The notes below the pieces were generated by a model. The model was not told where the DNA came from. It searched no databases and saw only the letters and a list, made by a program, of their open reading frames with translations. This document shows positions 8,289-15,521 of a stretch of DNA of 20,994 bases, one piece after another. A program made the position numbers and the translations under genes. The stretch lies in NCBI GenBank assembly GCA_030619735.1, contig JAUXAV010000006.1, positions 1-20,994 on the forward strand, read 5' to 3'. Positions within the stretch are counted from its first letter, which is position 1. Each line of letters opens with the position of its first letter. The stretch comes from Candidatus Aenigmatarchaeota archaeon (lineage in GTDB: Archaea; Aenigmatarchaeota; Aenigmatarchaeia; QMZP01; JAUXAV01).

Positions 8289-8399
8289 ATGGGGGGCATG
8301 AAGGCATCCATAATTCAATCCAGGCAGATACTGTTATTCTTCCTGGTGCTGTTCGTAATGATAGTCCTTTTCATTATAATCATGGAGATACTGAAATAG
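8289..8399 (+). CDS. 36-aa single-helix membrane peptide, pilin-like
   Basis: The 36-codon frame has a short basic head (Lys5, Arg12, Gln10 and Gln13) followed by an unbroken hydrophobic helix (about residues 14-31) and a short charged tail. The layout is that of a minimal pilin, or of a processed class III signal plus helix with no globular head. The ATG at 8289 is supported by a TATA-like element at the leaderless distance. An ATG three codons later (8298) is preceded by GGGGGG and is an alternative. It lies 1 nt before the next small gene and is the first of ten similar genes. Reality is supported by tight packing with the following frame; function is inferred. Confidence 0.6.
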   Translation: MGGMKASIIQSRQILLFFLVLFVMIVLFIIIMEILK

Positions 8400-8400
8400 C

Positions 8401-8556
8401 ATGAAGATGAAAGGCCAGCTGCTGGAGATTGCAACATCCTGGTGGGGCATATTTATCCTGGCAATGATAGTTCTCGGCCTCCTTATTGCAATATTCAGTT
8501 ATAACCTGATTCCAGGAGCACAGGAATGGCTCATGAGGATACTGGGGGTTGGATAG
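8401..8556 (+). CDS. 51-aa pilin-like protein with class III signal peptide
   Basis: The 51-aa product begins Met-Lys-Met-Lys-Gly-Gln-Leu-Leu-Glu. This is the archaeal class III prepilin pattern: basic residues, then Gly-Gln, with a Glu at the fifth position of the mature form. Cleavage is expected between Gly5 and Gln6. One hydrophobic helix (about residues 14-33) follows, then a short tail. There is no room for a globular head, so the mature protein would be little more than the helix that packs in the filament core. One nt separates it from each neighbour. Prepilin cleavage is inferred from the motif. Confidence 0.7.
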   Translation: MKMKGQLLEIATSWWGIFILAMIVLGLLIAIFSYNLIPGAQEWLMRILGVG

Positions 8557-8557
8557 T

Positions 8558-11224
8558 ATGAGAAAGGCCCAGGCAATTCCGGAGGTCTCAGGGATGTGGA
8601 TGGCCCTGGTATTTATTGTAGTAGTCTTCATGATAATCCTTGGCGCTTTCGCAGCATTCCCAGGGATTGGTGAATGGTTCGAGAATTTTTTCGTAATGCC
8701 AGTAGCCACATCAGAGGACATTTATATTGCAAGATATTCCACCAATACCCTACAGTGCGCCATAAATTCCGTTACCCGGGGCGAGGAATGGAATAACTGT
8801 TTTGGTGAGTTTGAATCCTCCGGAGGAGGCCCGTCAGGACTTGTTGTAGCAGGAGAAACCTATGTAGAGGGCGGGAAGGTAAAGAACGGTGCAGAGATAG
8901 AGTGCTTTTTTCCCAAGGATGACATAGGCCGTTCAGACGCCATAATAGAGTATGAAGAGGACGGCTGGAGTGACAATATATGCTATGCCTTCAGAAATGG
9001 GAAATGGAAATGGAGAAAGGCCCCCTGTGAAAACAGCGATTTTAAGGATATAAATGAACTTTTGGAGGCAACAGCTTCAAAATCAAAATTAAAAGAGAAT
9101 AATCTTGACTGGGTCCATAACGATATAGCAAAGAATCTCACTGCAAACACTGGTGATTATGGTAGCGGTCTTATGCTCTTTACAAATATCCTGAATTCTG
9201 AGAGGGCCCCCATTAGCGGAGAAAAAACATCAGATGATAATATTAGGATACATTATGTAAGTGAAAAATCAAGGGAAACTTACGGAGACAAAAGCAAATG
9301 GTTCGGGGACTGGTCTGATATAGTTGAGGTTGATTTCAATCCTCCGCCATATGTTATAAGACCAGCTGATATAGCGATTTATAATCTTGCCAAGATGATG
9401 GACCCTGACCCTGCTATAAACAGGGAATACTGCACTATAACCAATTTCTATCTCCCGCAGGAGGTTTTAGGCGCAGAGAAATATATAGCCGGCTATGGGG
9501 ACCCCAAGTTCCTTGTTTACTGGCAGAACTTCCCTCCAGGAGAGGATGCTGCATGGACATCATATGCCACCTGGATGGAGCATGTAGGCACCGTGGTTCT
9601 TTTTGCCCTACCTGTCGGGAAGGTTATTAAGGGTGGCAAATACCTGATAAAGGGGGCAGGGAAAACCGTGGCCAGTACCACAAAAACTGCTTTGACCAGT
9701 GCAGGAAGCAGTCTGGTTTCCAAACTTACAGGAAAGACAGCTGCAAAAAATGTCCAGTATATGCTCTTTGATGTGAGCGTAAGCAGGGCAGCAAGGATAG
9801 CAGCCATAGCCAAAGCCGCCGGCCAGGGAATATTCAAGGAGCTTATATGGGGAGCTGAAAAGCATTATGGTGTTGGTCTTAAACCCCTTTTGGCAGTAGC
9901 AGGCGTTGCAACGGTTGCATCCTGGGTCGGAGCCTACAAGGACAGTGTTAATGATAAATACATAAAGAAAAGCGAATCCCTTGTTCTGGATGTTCCATAT
10001 TTAGAAACCGAGACCCTTGCCTTAAATGAACTTACGCAACAACCAGGAATGAACGCTTTGGGTTATAATACCCCTATTGGTTTGGTTCAGCCGGTTGTTC
10101 TGAACAGGGAGGATTTATTTGAAACCCCGAGCACCTTTTACCTGGCATCGCCCTGCCATGCTGACCTGGTAATAGAAGGAGGCGAATATGTGTATTGCAG
10201 AGAATACATATACAATTCCAAGGACAAGACCGTTGTTTGCAATGTTATCAAAAAGGAAGATGCAATGTGCCTGGGAGAAGGGGGATGCAAATACCTTGGA
10301 ACACTGTGGCAGGGCAAAAAAAGGCAGGTAAAGGACATCCCCAAATGCGGCGAGGTTGATGTAAGCAAGGATGCCCTTGAGAACAACCTGCTTTTCAAGG
10401 ACAATAATGATGACTTTTTTTATGACGAGGTCATTGTTTCATACCTATCGGGTGCGGATGTCCTGAAGATAATAGACTCTGATTATGACGGGGGTTTTGA
10501 CAAATATGAAATCAACAATGACGGAATGACTATAGTTTCTGGCGGGCGTTACGGAGGGGAGATAGATTTTGAGAGCGACGGTGTCTTTGACGCCACCTTC
10601 TTGGTAGATGACAGCGGAGGGGCCACAGTTCTGGAGGTCAGGAAAAATGGTGAAGAAGACCCATTCTGCACATTCACAAGGGAGGGTACGGGCGAACTGG
10701 AAAAAACCATATTTTATGCGAGCAGTGATACAAAGATAGAGCAGCTGCAGTTCCCGAAGATAGACTTGGAGAGAAAGACATGCCATCTGTATAACCCCTT
10801 AACCCCGCCCATCACCATAAAGGCCAGTGGCTTAAATTTTGATACATTTGAATCTTTTTCCTTTATTCTAAAGGACACGGATAATGACGGTTATTGGGAT
10901 TATTATGACGGAAACCTGAACAGTGCGCCGGATTTCACTCTGGACGGCGAATTCGGTTCGGTTATGACGCAGTGGTGCAAGATAGAAGGCATCAAGGTTT
11001 CCCTTGAGAATAAAAACAACTACAAGGATGACAGGAACTTCTGCTATTCAAAACCGCAGACCGGAAAAAGAATAGCCATATTTGCAGGCGTAATCATAGC
11101 AGATATTGTTATGACGACCTTTAGCGCAGGGCTCCTGACTCATGTGGCAGTTGGTTTCACAGGAGGAATGCTTTACGTAGCTTCGCAGCAGTATGAGAAA
11201 TGGCCAGGACCCTCTGGATTATAG
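8558..11224 (+). CDS. Giant pilin-like surface protein with calcium-loop motifs
   Basis: The 888-aa product starts Met-Arg-Lys-Ala-Gln-Ala-Ile-Pro-Glu followed by a hydrophobic helix (about residues 15-37). That is a class III prepilin-like start (Lys-Ala|Gln, Glu at mature position 5). The remainder looks extracellular: many Cys, acidic, rich in Tyr, Asp and Gly. Two Asp-rich calcium-loop motifs of EF-hand/thrombospondin-3 style are seen, D640-x-D642-x-D644-G and D773-x-D775-x-D777-G, with an acidic Gly-rich region between them. Hydrophobic stretches near residues 350-370 and 445-460, and at the C-terminus (about 848-880), could be further membrane or packing segments. The ATG at 8558, right after the previous stop, is chosen over a TTG at 8549 because it places the signal at the N-terminus. 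A tip, adhesin or large minor-pilin role is inferred. No known family is recognised. Confidence 0.75.
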   Translation: MRKAQAIPEVSGMWMALVFIVVVFMIILGAFAAFPGIGEWFENFFVMPVATSEDIYIARYSTNTLQCAINSVTRGEEWNNCFGEFESSGGGPSGLVVAGETYVEGGKVKNGAEIECFFPKDDIGRSDAIIEYEEDGWSDNICYAFRNGKWKWRKAPCENSDFKDINELLEATASKSKLKENNLDWVHNDIAKNLTANTGDYGSGLMLFTNILNSERAPISGEKTSDDNIRIHYVSEKSRETYGDKSKWFGDWSDIVEVDFNPPPYVIRPADIAIYNLAKMMDPDPAINREYCTITNFYLPQEVLGAEKYIAGYGDPKFLVYWQNFPPGEDAAWTSYATWMEHVGTVVLFALPVGKVIKGGKYLIKGAGKTVASTTKTALTSAGSSLVSKLTGKTAAKNVQYMLFDVSVSRAARIAAIAKAAGQGIFKELIWGAEKHYGVGLKPLLAVAGVATVASWVGAYKDSVNDKYIKKSESLVLDVPYLETETLALNELTQQPGMNALGYNTPIGLVQPVVLNREDLFETPSTFYLASPCHADLVIEGGEYVYCREYIYNSKDKTVVCNVIKKEDAMCLGEGGCKYLGTLWQGKKRQVKDIPKCGEVDVSKDALENNLLFKDNNDDFFYDEVIVSYLSGADVLKIIDSDYDGGFDKYEINNDGMTIVSGGRYGGEIDFESDGVFDATFLVDDSGGATVLEVRKNGEEDPFCTFTREGTGELEKTIFYASSDTKIEQLQFPKIDLERKTCHLYNPLTPPITIKASGLNFDTFESFSFILKDTDNDGYWDYYDGNLNSAPDFTLDGEFGSVMTQWCKIEGIKVSLENKNNYKDDRNFCYSKPQTGKRIAIFAGVIIADIVMTTFSAGLLTHVAVGFTGGMLYVASQQYEKWPGPSGL

Positions 11225-11279
11225 CGGGAACGGGGAATATAACCCAGCTGATCCAAGCAACTGGATTTGAGGTGATGAC

Positions 11280-11441
11280 ATGGAATTCACAATAAGAACC
11301 CTTGTGATTGCAATAATATGCATAATAGTGGCACTGGTTATAATATCCCTGATAGTGAGCTGGGGCACAGGAGGGAAAAGCCTTATTGACGCCTTCCTGG
11401 AATTCATAAGGGGCGAAATGCCCTCCCTACCCAGTCCCTGA
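11280..11441 (+). CDS. 53-aa single-helix pilin-like protein
   Basis: The 53-aa product has a short head (Met-Glu-Phe-Thr-Ile-Arg), a hydrophobic helix (about residues 7-28) and a short soluble tail ending in Pro-rich residues. A strong GAGGTGAT ribosome binding site ends just before the ATG and identifies the start. The 55-nt gap after the giant gene shows no other frame. The class III cleavage motif is not clear here, so it may be an uncleaved membrane peptide of the same apparatus. Confidence 0.65.
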   Translation: MEFTIRTLVIAIICIIVALVIISLIVSWGTGGKSLIDAFLEFIRGEMPSLPSP

Positions 11442-11448
11442 GGGAATA

Positions 11449-11456
11449 TTTATAAA
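11449..11456 (+). promoter_or_regulatory. TATA box, leaderless promoter for the 11479 gene
   Basis: TTTATAAA is centred 26.5 nt upstream of the ATG at 11479, with no SD motif between. Box and spacing are nearly identical to those at 1676-1683. Confidence 0.6.
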
Positions 11457-11478
11457 GGGGCAAGGACAATAAATTACT

Positions 11479-11757
11479 ATGAGGGGTTTGCACACATCCC
11501 TGGTTATAGTGGTTGCGGCGATTGTGATACTGATAGTAGCCCTTGTAGTTCTAACGATTTTTGGAGTGGGCATACAGACCTTCTCAACAATGGTGCAGGC
11601 AGAGAGCTTCTGCGTGGCCCAGTGCCAGTCAAGCTGCACTATAACAAATATTATGCCGCCCACCTGGAAAGCAGACAGTGTAAAGGTAGGCAATGATATT
11701 AAGAGCTGCGAAGTTGTGGTGGGTGTGGGTACCTGCACAGGCAAATGCGGCTCTTAG
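11479..11757 (+). CDS. Cysteine-rich pilin-like protein, 92 aa
   Basis: The product starts Met-Arg-Gly-Leu-His-Thr-Ser followed by a long hydrophobic helix (about residues 8-33). The short exported domain has six cysteines (a Cys-x3-Cys-x3-Cys cluster right after the helix, then three near the C-terminus), enough for three disulfides. Arg-Gly before the helix fits a class III leader with cleavage after Gly3. It has its own leaderless-type promoter inside the array, so it may be expressed separately and more strongly than its neighbours, as expected for a major pilin. That last point is inference from promoter quality and small size. Confidence 0.72.
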   Translation: MRGLHTSLVIVVAAIVILIVALVVLTIFGVGIQTFSTMVQAESFCVAQCQSSCTITNIMPPTWKADSVKVGNDIKSCEVVVGVGTCTGKCGS

Positions 11758-11764
11758 CATCTAA

Positions 11765-11772
11765 AATTTAAG
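11765..11772 (+). promoter_or_regulatory. TATA box before the structured leader
   Basis: AATTTAAG is identical to the octamer at 8259-8266. The predicted start, about 26 nt downstream (near 11795), coincides with the first bases of the 13-bp inverted repeat at 11793. Confidence 0.4.
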
Positions 11773-11792
11773 CCTTCAAAACCAACTAATTC

Positions 11793-11860
11793 TATGCTGA
11801 ACCAACAGCGTATAATTCCAAACAGGGCAATGAATACCTTGGTTCAGCATATATGCCCTG
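11793..11860 (+). promoter_or_regulatory. Structured 5' leader: 13-bp inverted repeat plus overlapping 7-bp stem
   Basis: Bases 11793-11805 and 11839-11851 are a perfect 13-bp inverted repeat (arm TATGCTGAACCAA) with a 33-nt loop. A second perfect pair, 11823-11829 with 11854-11860 (CAGGGCA/TGCCCTG), has its left arm in that loop and its right arm 2 nt beyond. The two stems therefore cannot both form in full without a knot. There is no T-run after them, so a simple terminator is unlikely. The element ends 10 nt before the GGGAGG ribosome binding site of the 11885 gene. The likely role is post-transcriptional control of that gene, or a protein binding site. Confidence 0.5.
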
Positions 11861-11884
11861 CATTTCTTAAGGGAGGCATGCTAT

Positions 11885-12478
11885 ATGGCTAAACAAAAAA
11901 AAGGGGACGTGACAACAGTATTGATGATTATAGGCGGAATTCTTATTCTGCTCTCTGTGATTGTTGTAGGGATATTTGTCTACCAGAGCGTGAGATGGGG
12001 CCCCTGCTGGGCGAACTTCGGCCAGAAGATGGGCGAGATTGAAAAGGCCTTTGAGCAGAAGCTCATGACCCAGCCCTCAGCAAATGTCACCGTCACTATG
12101 GGGGACTGTGTGGGAGCCTTAATATTCACGGATGAAAAGGGCCTGGACAAGGTAGAGGCCGATGAGTTCAGGAACGTCATGGAGTGCCCCAGGGGAGAGA
12201 ACATTAATGGGTTTGTCATAGGGCTTCCCTATTTCGGGGATACAAGCCTGTTAACCTGGAAGTTTTGGACATGGCCTGAGAAAACAAGGAACAAGGCAGT
12301 AAAGGCATGGGAGGAAATGGGAAGGGGGATAGGCCCCCTTTGCAAAGGCCTGGACAGGGAGGTTCCTGATTTGGAGATAAAGGGCCCTGGAGAGGGAAAG
12401 ACAAAAACCCTTTGCCTAGAACTCGTAAAAATAGGGGAGAGCTACGGGGTAAGCTATAGGGAGGGCTCCTGTGGCTAA
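11885..12478 (+). CDS. Pilin-like exported protein with six cysteines, 197 aa
   Basis: The product starts with Lys-rich residues ending Lys-Lys-Gly, then Asp-Val-Thr-Thr and a hydrophobic helix (about residues 12-33). This is a class III-like start with cleavage expected after Gly7. The exported domain has six cysteines spread along it (about residues 41, 75, 100, 153, 177 and 196) and one Asn-Val-Thr sequon near residue 67. GGGAGG at 11871-11876, 8 nt before the ATG, supports the start. The next gene overlaps the 3' end by 8 nt, so translation is probably coupled. The head domain belongs to no family I recognise. Confidence 0.75.
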   Translation: MAKQKKGDVTTVLMIIGGILILLSVIVVGIFVYQSVRWGPCWANFGQKMGEIEKAFEQKLMTQPSANVTVTMGDCVGALIFTDEKGLDKVEADEFRNVMECPRGENINGFVIGLPYFGDTSLLTWKFWTWPEKTRNKAVKAWEEMGRGIGPLCKGLDREVPDLEIKGPGEGKTKTLCLELVKIGESYGVSYREGSCG

Positions 12479-12842
12479 GGGACAGATATCAACAACCCAG
12501 CAGGTCATATTTGCACTGCTCTTTACCATCTTTATGATAAGTCTTATGATGGTCAGGCTTGACTTCAGCATGCGGGGCAAGATGCAGCCCGAAATCCTGG
12601 CGATAACAACATCCTCTGCTGTTAATGCCTTGTCAGGCATGGAGCAGGGAAATATAATCATGAATTTTGACAGTGCCTGGGACATAACCCTGACCAGGGA
12701 CAGCATCAAATTTGAGTCTGAAGGCAAGCAGGGGGAAGCGGATATCCTGGGAAGCGTAAGGGAGGCGGATATTTCAGGGGCTGTGAAAATCCAGATAACA
12801 AAGGAGATGAACAGGCCCCTGGAATTAACAAAGGCAGAATAG
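12471..12842 (+). CDS. Pilin with canonical class III signal peptide, 123 aa
   Basis: This is the clearest pilin of the set. The N-terminus Met-Ala-Lys-Gly-Gln-Ile-Ser-Thr-Thr is a textbook archaeal prepilin signal with cleavage between Gly4 and Gln5, followed by a hydrophobic helix (about residues 11-30). The rest is a small head of about 90 residues with beta-like alternation. The start is a GTG at 12471, inside the end of the previous gene, with GGGAGGG about 5 nt upstream. No cysteines are seen. One nt separates it from the next gene. Confidence 0.82.
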   Translation: MAKGQISTTQQVIFALLFTIFMISLMMVRLDFSMRGKMQPEILAITTSSAVNALSGMEQGNIIMNFDSAWDITLTRDSIKFESEGKQGEADILGSVREADISGAVKIQITKEMNRPLELTKAE

Positions 12843-12843
12843 T

Positions 12844-13263
12844 ATGACAGAGTTCAATCTTCTATCAACAGTAGTGGGAGGAATAATATTAGCGTTAGTG
12901 GTGGCTGCATCCCTGATATTCCTGCCCACTATTTTGCATACAGAAACAGACCTCAGGACCTCGGCCCAGGCTATTGAGGTGATAAATGCAGCCCATCTTG
13001 CCCGGTCATGCCTTGAAACCAATGAAGGGATTCCCGAGGCTCTTCTGGATTCTGATAAGGGATTATGCGAAATATGCAGCAATGAACTGGGAGGCTTGTG
13101 CAGAAATAAGATAGACCTGGGAATAAAGGTAAAAGACCTGGAAAGCACAAAGGAATGGAGCCTTGGATATACAGGCAACAAAAAACACAGCACTGAGATT
13201 TTTGTCAATATACTGCATGACACAGGTAAAACAAGCATTGGGAGGCTCTATGCGGAAATTTAA
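12844..13263 (+). CDS. Pilin-like exported protein with four cysteines, 139 aa
   Basis: A short head (Met-Thr-Glu-Phe-Asn-Leu-Leu) precedes a hydrophobic helix (about residues 9-31) and an exported domain of about 105 residues with four cysteines between residues 56 and 86, probably two disulfides. The leader lacks Lys-Gly and the class III site is unclear, so it may be a membrane-anchored assembly protein rather than a cleaved pilin. Its end overlaps the next start by 14 nt, suggesting translational coupling. Confidence 0.72.
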   Translation: MTEFNLLSTVVGGIILALVVAASLIFLPTILHTETDLRTSAQAIEVINAAHLARSCLETNEGIPEALLDSDKGLCEICSNELGGLCRNKIDLGIKVKDLESTKEWSLGYTGNKKHSTEIFVNILHDTGKTSIGRLYAEI

Positions 13264-13702
13264 GGGAAGCCTTGAGGTATTCTTTATAATAGCTCTGGCA
13301 TTACTGCTGCTCCTTGGGTTTGTTATAACAGGGCTTATGCACAGGGCATCCCTGGTCTCGTATGAGGAGAGGATAGACCTGGCAATAATCCTGGACAATG
13401 CAGGCTCAGGCCTGTTAAGCCTTTTGAATTCCGGGGAAACCCAATCCAAACATATAGAAATACTAGGGGCCTCTGCTGCAGGGGGCCGGGATTTTGACAC
13501 GGGCCTAAGGGAGAGCCTTGAGAGCCTGAAGACAGGGATGATGCAGAGGGGCTACAGCCTTAAGGTCCTGGTTTCAGGCAGCGAAATCAAGAGCTATGGC
13601 ACAGAGCCCCCTGAAGGGGCAACAATAATTGAAACGGATATACCCCTGCCCTGCAAGCAGGACGGGGAATGCAGGGGAACGCTGGAGGCGGGCACATGGT
13701 AA
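13250..13702 (+). CDS. Minor pilin with class III signal peptide, 150 aa
   Basis: The frame is open further upstream (an earlier ATG lies at 13163). The ATG at 13250 is preferred because GGGAGG lies just before it and it places a prepilin leader at the N-terminus: Met-Arg-Lys-Phe-Lys-Gly | Ser-Leu-Glu-Val-Phe-Phe, then a hydrophobic helix (about residues 10-29). The Ser-Leu-Glu after the Gly matches the mature end of many archaeal pilins. The exported domain has two cysteines close together near the C-terminus (Cys-x5-Cys). The next gene overlaps its last 7 nt. Confidence 0.78.
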   Translation: MRKFKGSLEVFFIIALALLLLLGFVITGLMHRASLVSYEERIDLAIILDNAGSGLLSLLNSGETQSKHIEILGASAAGGRDFDTGLRESLESLKTGMMQRGYSLKVLVSGSEIKSYGTEPPEGATIIETDIPLPCKQDGECRGTLEAGTW

Positions 13703-14838
13703 GAATGCTTTCAGGGACATCAATCCCGGGCTCTGTGTTTCTGATTGGCCTGCTGATTGTTGCAGCAATTGATATATCCTATATAAGCATAAACTGGGGT
13801 CCCTTTGACAGTCCCGAAGTGGTAAGGAGCGTCACCCTCCACCAGGAATACTACACCATGGACAATGCCCTGGACCTTGCAAAACTCTACCTGGACACAG
13901 GCCTCCGCTATTCCATTTACCAGAGAATGTATGATAACGGCTACAGGGGAGGATTCTCAGAGATACCTACAGAAAATCTGCATAACGGAAATGCGCTCTG
14001 GTACGACAACAAGGACAGCTATCCAAACGAGCAGGCCCTGCTAGAAAACCTCAAGGCCCCTGCCCTGGCAAACCTGGGCAGGTATCTGGAATACGATTAC
14101 GTTTTTCTGGACAACTACGAGGTGAAGCTGCCTGGATACACAGGACTTGATATCAGCAAGACATCTGAGGCTGAAATCCTAGTAAAGGCCGCTGCTGATA
14201 AAAACCTCTGGATAAAGAGGACCATGCAGAACCTTGACAAGATAGAGCTGGAAAAGAATGCCAATCTGGAAGAGAACTTCGGAAAGGGATACCTGGAGCT
14301 CTACCAGAAATCCCTGGTGAAGCTTGAAAGCGTTAAGAACAATTTTACAGAGATTAAGGCATTACTAGAAAGTGTCAGGACAGGGACCCTCACAAGGGAG
14401 CAGGAGGGCTCCAGCCCCCAAGTAACAGAGCTTGAGGTCTTCCAGAAGGCCCTGGAGGATGCAGGGATAGCAGGAGCAGAATCCAGGGAGGACGGGGAGG
14501 CAAAGCTGAAGGCAAAGCTGGAAGAGATTCTCAATAAGCTGAAGGACACGCCAGGGGAAACCACGGTGCAGTTTGAAAAGACCCTTACGCTTTCTGTTTC
14601 CGAGTTCAGCGAGTCAGAGGACTGCACAAAACAGGAATCCCAGAGGACAGAAGGCGACAAGACATTCTACACCACCAGCATGACATGCAGCTTCACATAC
14701 ACCTATGAATTTGCCGTAAACGTTTCAGTAACAGATAATTCAGGAAAGAAATACCCTGTCTTTGACAGCGAAAAGGATGAGATTTCCCTAGAGCCCCTGA
14801 CCCTGGTTTTCAGTGCAAGGGAAAAGAGCGAAGCTTAA
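13696..14838 (+). CDS. Large pilin-like exported protein with helical stalk, 380 aa
   Basis: The ATG at 13696 is chosen over an in-frame ATG at 13669 because GGAGG lies 7 nt upstream and the start then gives a short leader (Met-Val-Arg-Met-Leu-Ser-Gly) before a hydrophobic helix (about residues 11-31). The exported part starts with a Tyr-rich region. It continues as a long helical section (about residues 165-285, Glu/Lys/Leu-rich) and ends in a beta-rich domain with two cysteines (about residues 310-345), likely one disulfide. It is the last gene of the array. A promoter for the ferredoxin follows. A stalk or minor-pilin role is inferred; no family is recognised. Confidence 0.74.
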   Translation: MVRMLSGTSIPGSVFLIGLLIVAAIDISYISINWGPFDSPEVVRSVTLHQEYYTMDNALDLAKLYLDTGLRYSIYQRMYDNGYRGGFSEIPTENLHNGNALWYDNKDSYPNEQALLENLKAPALANLGRYLEYDYVFLDNYEVKLPGYTGLDISKTSEAEILVKAAADKNLWIKRTMQNLDKIELEKNANLEENFGKGYLELYQKSLVKLESVKNNFTEIKALLESVRTGTLTREQEGSSPQVTELEVFQKALEDAGIAGAESREDGEAKLKAKLEEILNKLKDTPGETTVQFEKTLTLSVSEFSESEDCTKQESQRTEGDKTFYTTSMTCSFTYTYEFAVNVSVTDNSGKKYPVFDSEKDEISLEPLTLVFSAREKSEA

Positions 14839-14840
14839 TA

Positions 14841-14850
14841 ATTTAAATAC
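14841..14850 (+). promoter_or_regulatory. TATA box for the ferredoxin gene
   Basis: ATTTAAATAC is centred about 37 nt before the ATG at 14883, giving a predicted leader of about 11 nt that contains a weak AGGG. Confidence 0.45.
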
Positions 14851-14882
14851 ACAACCCCAAAATTAGAAAAAGGGTTTTTATT

Positions 14883-15077
14883 ATGCCTAAGGTTACAATA
14901 GATTTAGCAAAATGCACAGGGGAGGGGACATGCGTAGATGTATGTCCTGTCAATGTTTTTGAGCTTCAGGAGATAAAAGGAAAGAAGAAATCCGTTGCAA
15001 AGAACGAGAAAGACTGCATAGGCTGCAGGTCATGCGAGGTCCAGTGTCCGGAGAAGGCAATCAAAATAGAGGACTAA
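14883..15077 (+). CDS. Ferredoxin with one cluster ligand changed to Glu
   Basis: The 64-aa soluble electron carrier is of the two-cluster bacterial/archaeal ferredoxin type. The second binding motif is complete (C45-x2-C48-x2-C51-x3-C55-Pro). In the first, C11, C17 and C21-Pro are in place, but the position of the second Cys is Glu14. In P. furiosus ferredoxin the equivalent residue is Asp and its cluster can convert between 3Fe and 4Fe forms, so cluster I here may be of that kind. The helical insert between the motifs is short and Lys-rich. The Alba gene follows 60 nt downstream and may be cotranscribed. Confidence 0.9.
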   Translation: MPKVTIDLAKCTGEGTCVDVCPVNVFELQEIKGKKKSVAKNEKDCIGCRSCEVQCPEKAIKIED

Positions 15078-15137
15078 GTCATTCAATCATGGTCTCATGA
15101 GAGACATACAGAAACATCAGTAAAGGAGGTGCATTCA

Positions 15138-15467
15138 ATGGCAGAAGCGATACCAGAAAACCTGGAGAAAATAGAGAAAGAGAAAGCAGCAAAAAGAGGC
15201 AGGACAGACAACGTGGTATTCGTGGGCAGGAAACCCACAATGGCGTATGTCCTGGCAGTGATGACCCAGTTCTCTGACGGAGCAGAGCAGGTGCATGTCA
15301 GGGCCCGAGGCAGATCCATATCCCGGGCAGTTGACGTGGCAGAGGTCGTAAAGAACAAATTCATGCAGGACATAAAGAGGCAGGTGGATATAGGAACGGA
15401 TGAGGTCAGCAGAGAGGACAACAGCAAGATAAACGTCTCAACAATCGACATAGTCCTGGACAAGTGA
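15138..15467 (+). CDS. alba: Alba family DNA/RNA-binding chromatin protein
   Basis: The 109-aa product matches the archaeal Alba fold throughout: the VGRKPTMAY segment (residues 29-37, with the nucleic-acid-contacting Lys32), the ARGRSISRAVDVAEV core helix (56-70) and the C-terminal VSTIDIVL strand (100-107). An extra charged N-terminal helix of about 20 residues precedes the domain. The ATG at 15138 is chosen over a GTG at 15129 because GGAGGTG (15125-15131) overlaps the GTG and stands 6 nt from the ATG. It would coat and compact DNA and may also bind RNA. Confidence 0.93.
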   Translation: MAEAIPENLEKIEKEKAAKRGRTDNVVFVGRKPTMAYVLAVMTQFSDGAEQVHVRARGRSISRAVDVAEVVKNKFMQDIKRQVDIGTDEVSREDNSKINVSTIDIVLDK

Positions 15468-15488
15468 GAAAACCAGAAGCAGTAACCA

Positions 15489-15500
15489 AACCCTTATTTT
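15489..15500 (+). terminator. T-rich stretch after alba
   Basis: The 54-nt gap between the convergent alba and phosphoglycerate-mutase-like genes holds a T-rich run (about 15493-15500). It could act as an archaeal oligo-T terminator. No hairpin is evident. Confidence 0.3.
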
Positions 15501-15521
15501 TAGCTTTAGATATCCGAAGGT

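Noticed and set aside
8549..8557. TTG start three codons upstream of the giant gene
   Set aside because: It overlaps the preceding stop and would disturb the prepilin-like leader. The ATG at 8558 fits better.
15092..15105. Small inverted repeat GTCTC-ATGA-GAGAC between ferredoxin and alba
   Set aside because: Only 5-bp arms and no second copy in the window. It could be an operator, but chance is a fair explanation.
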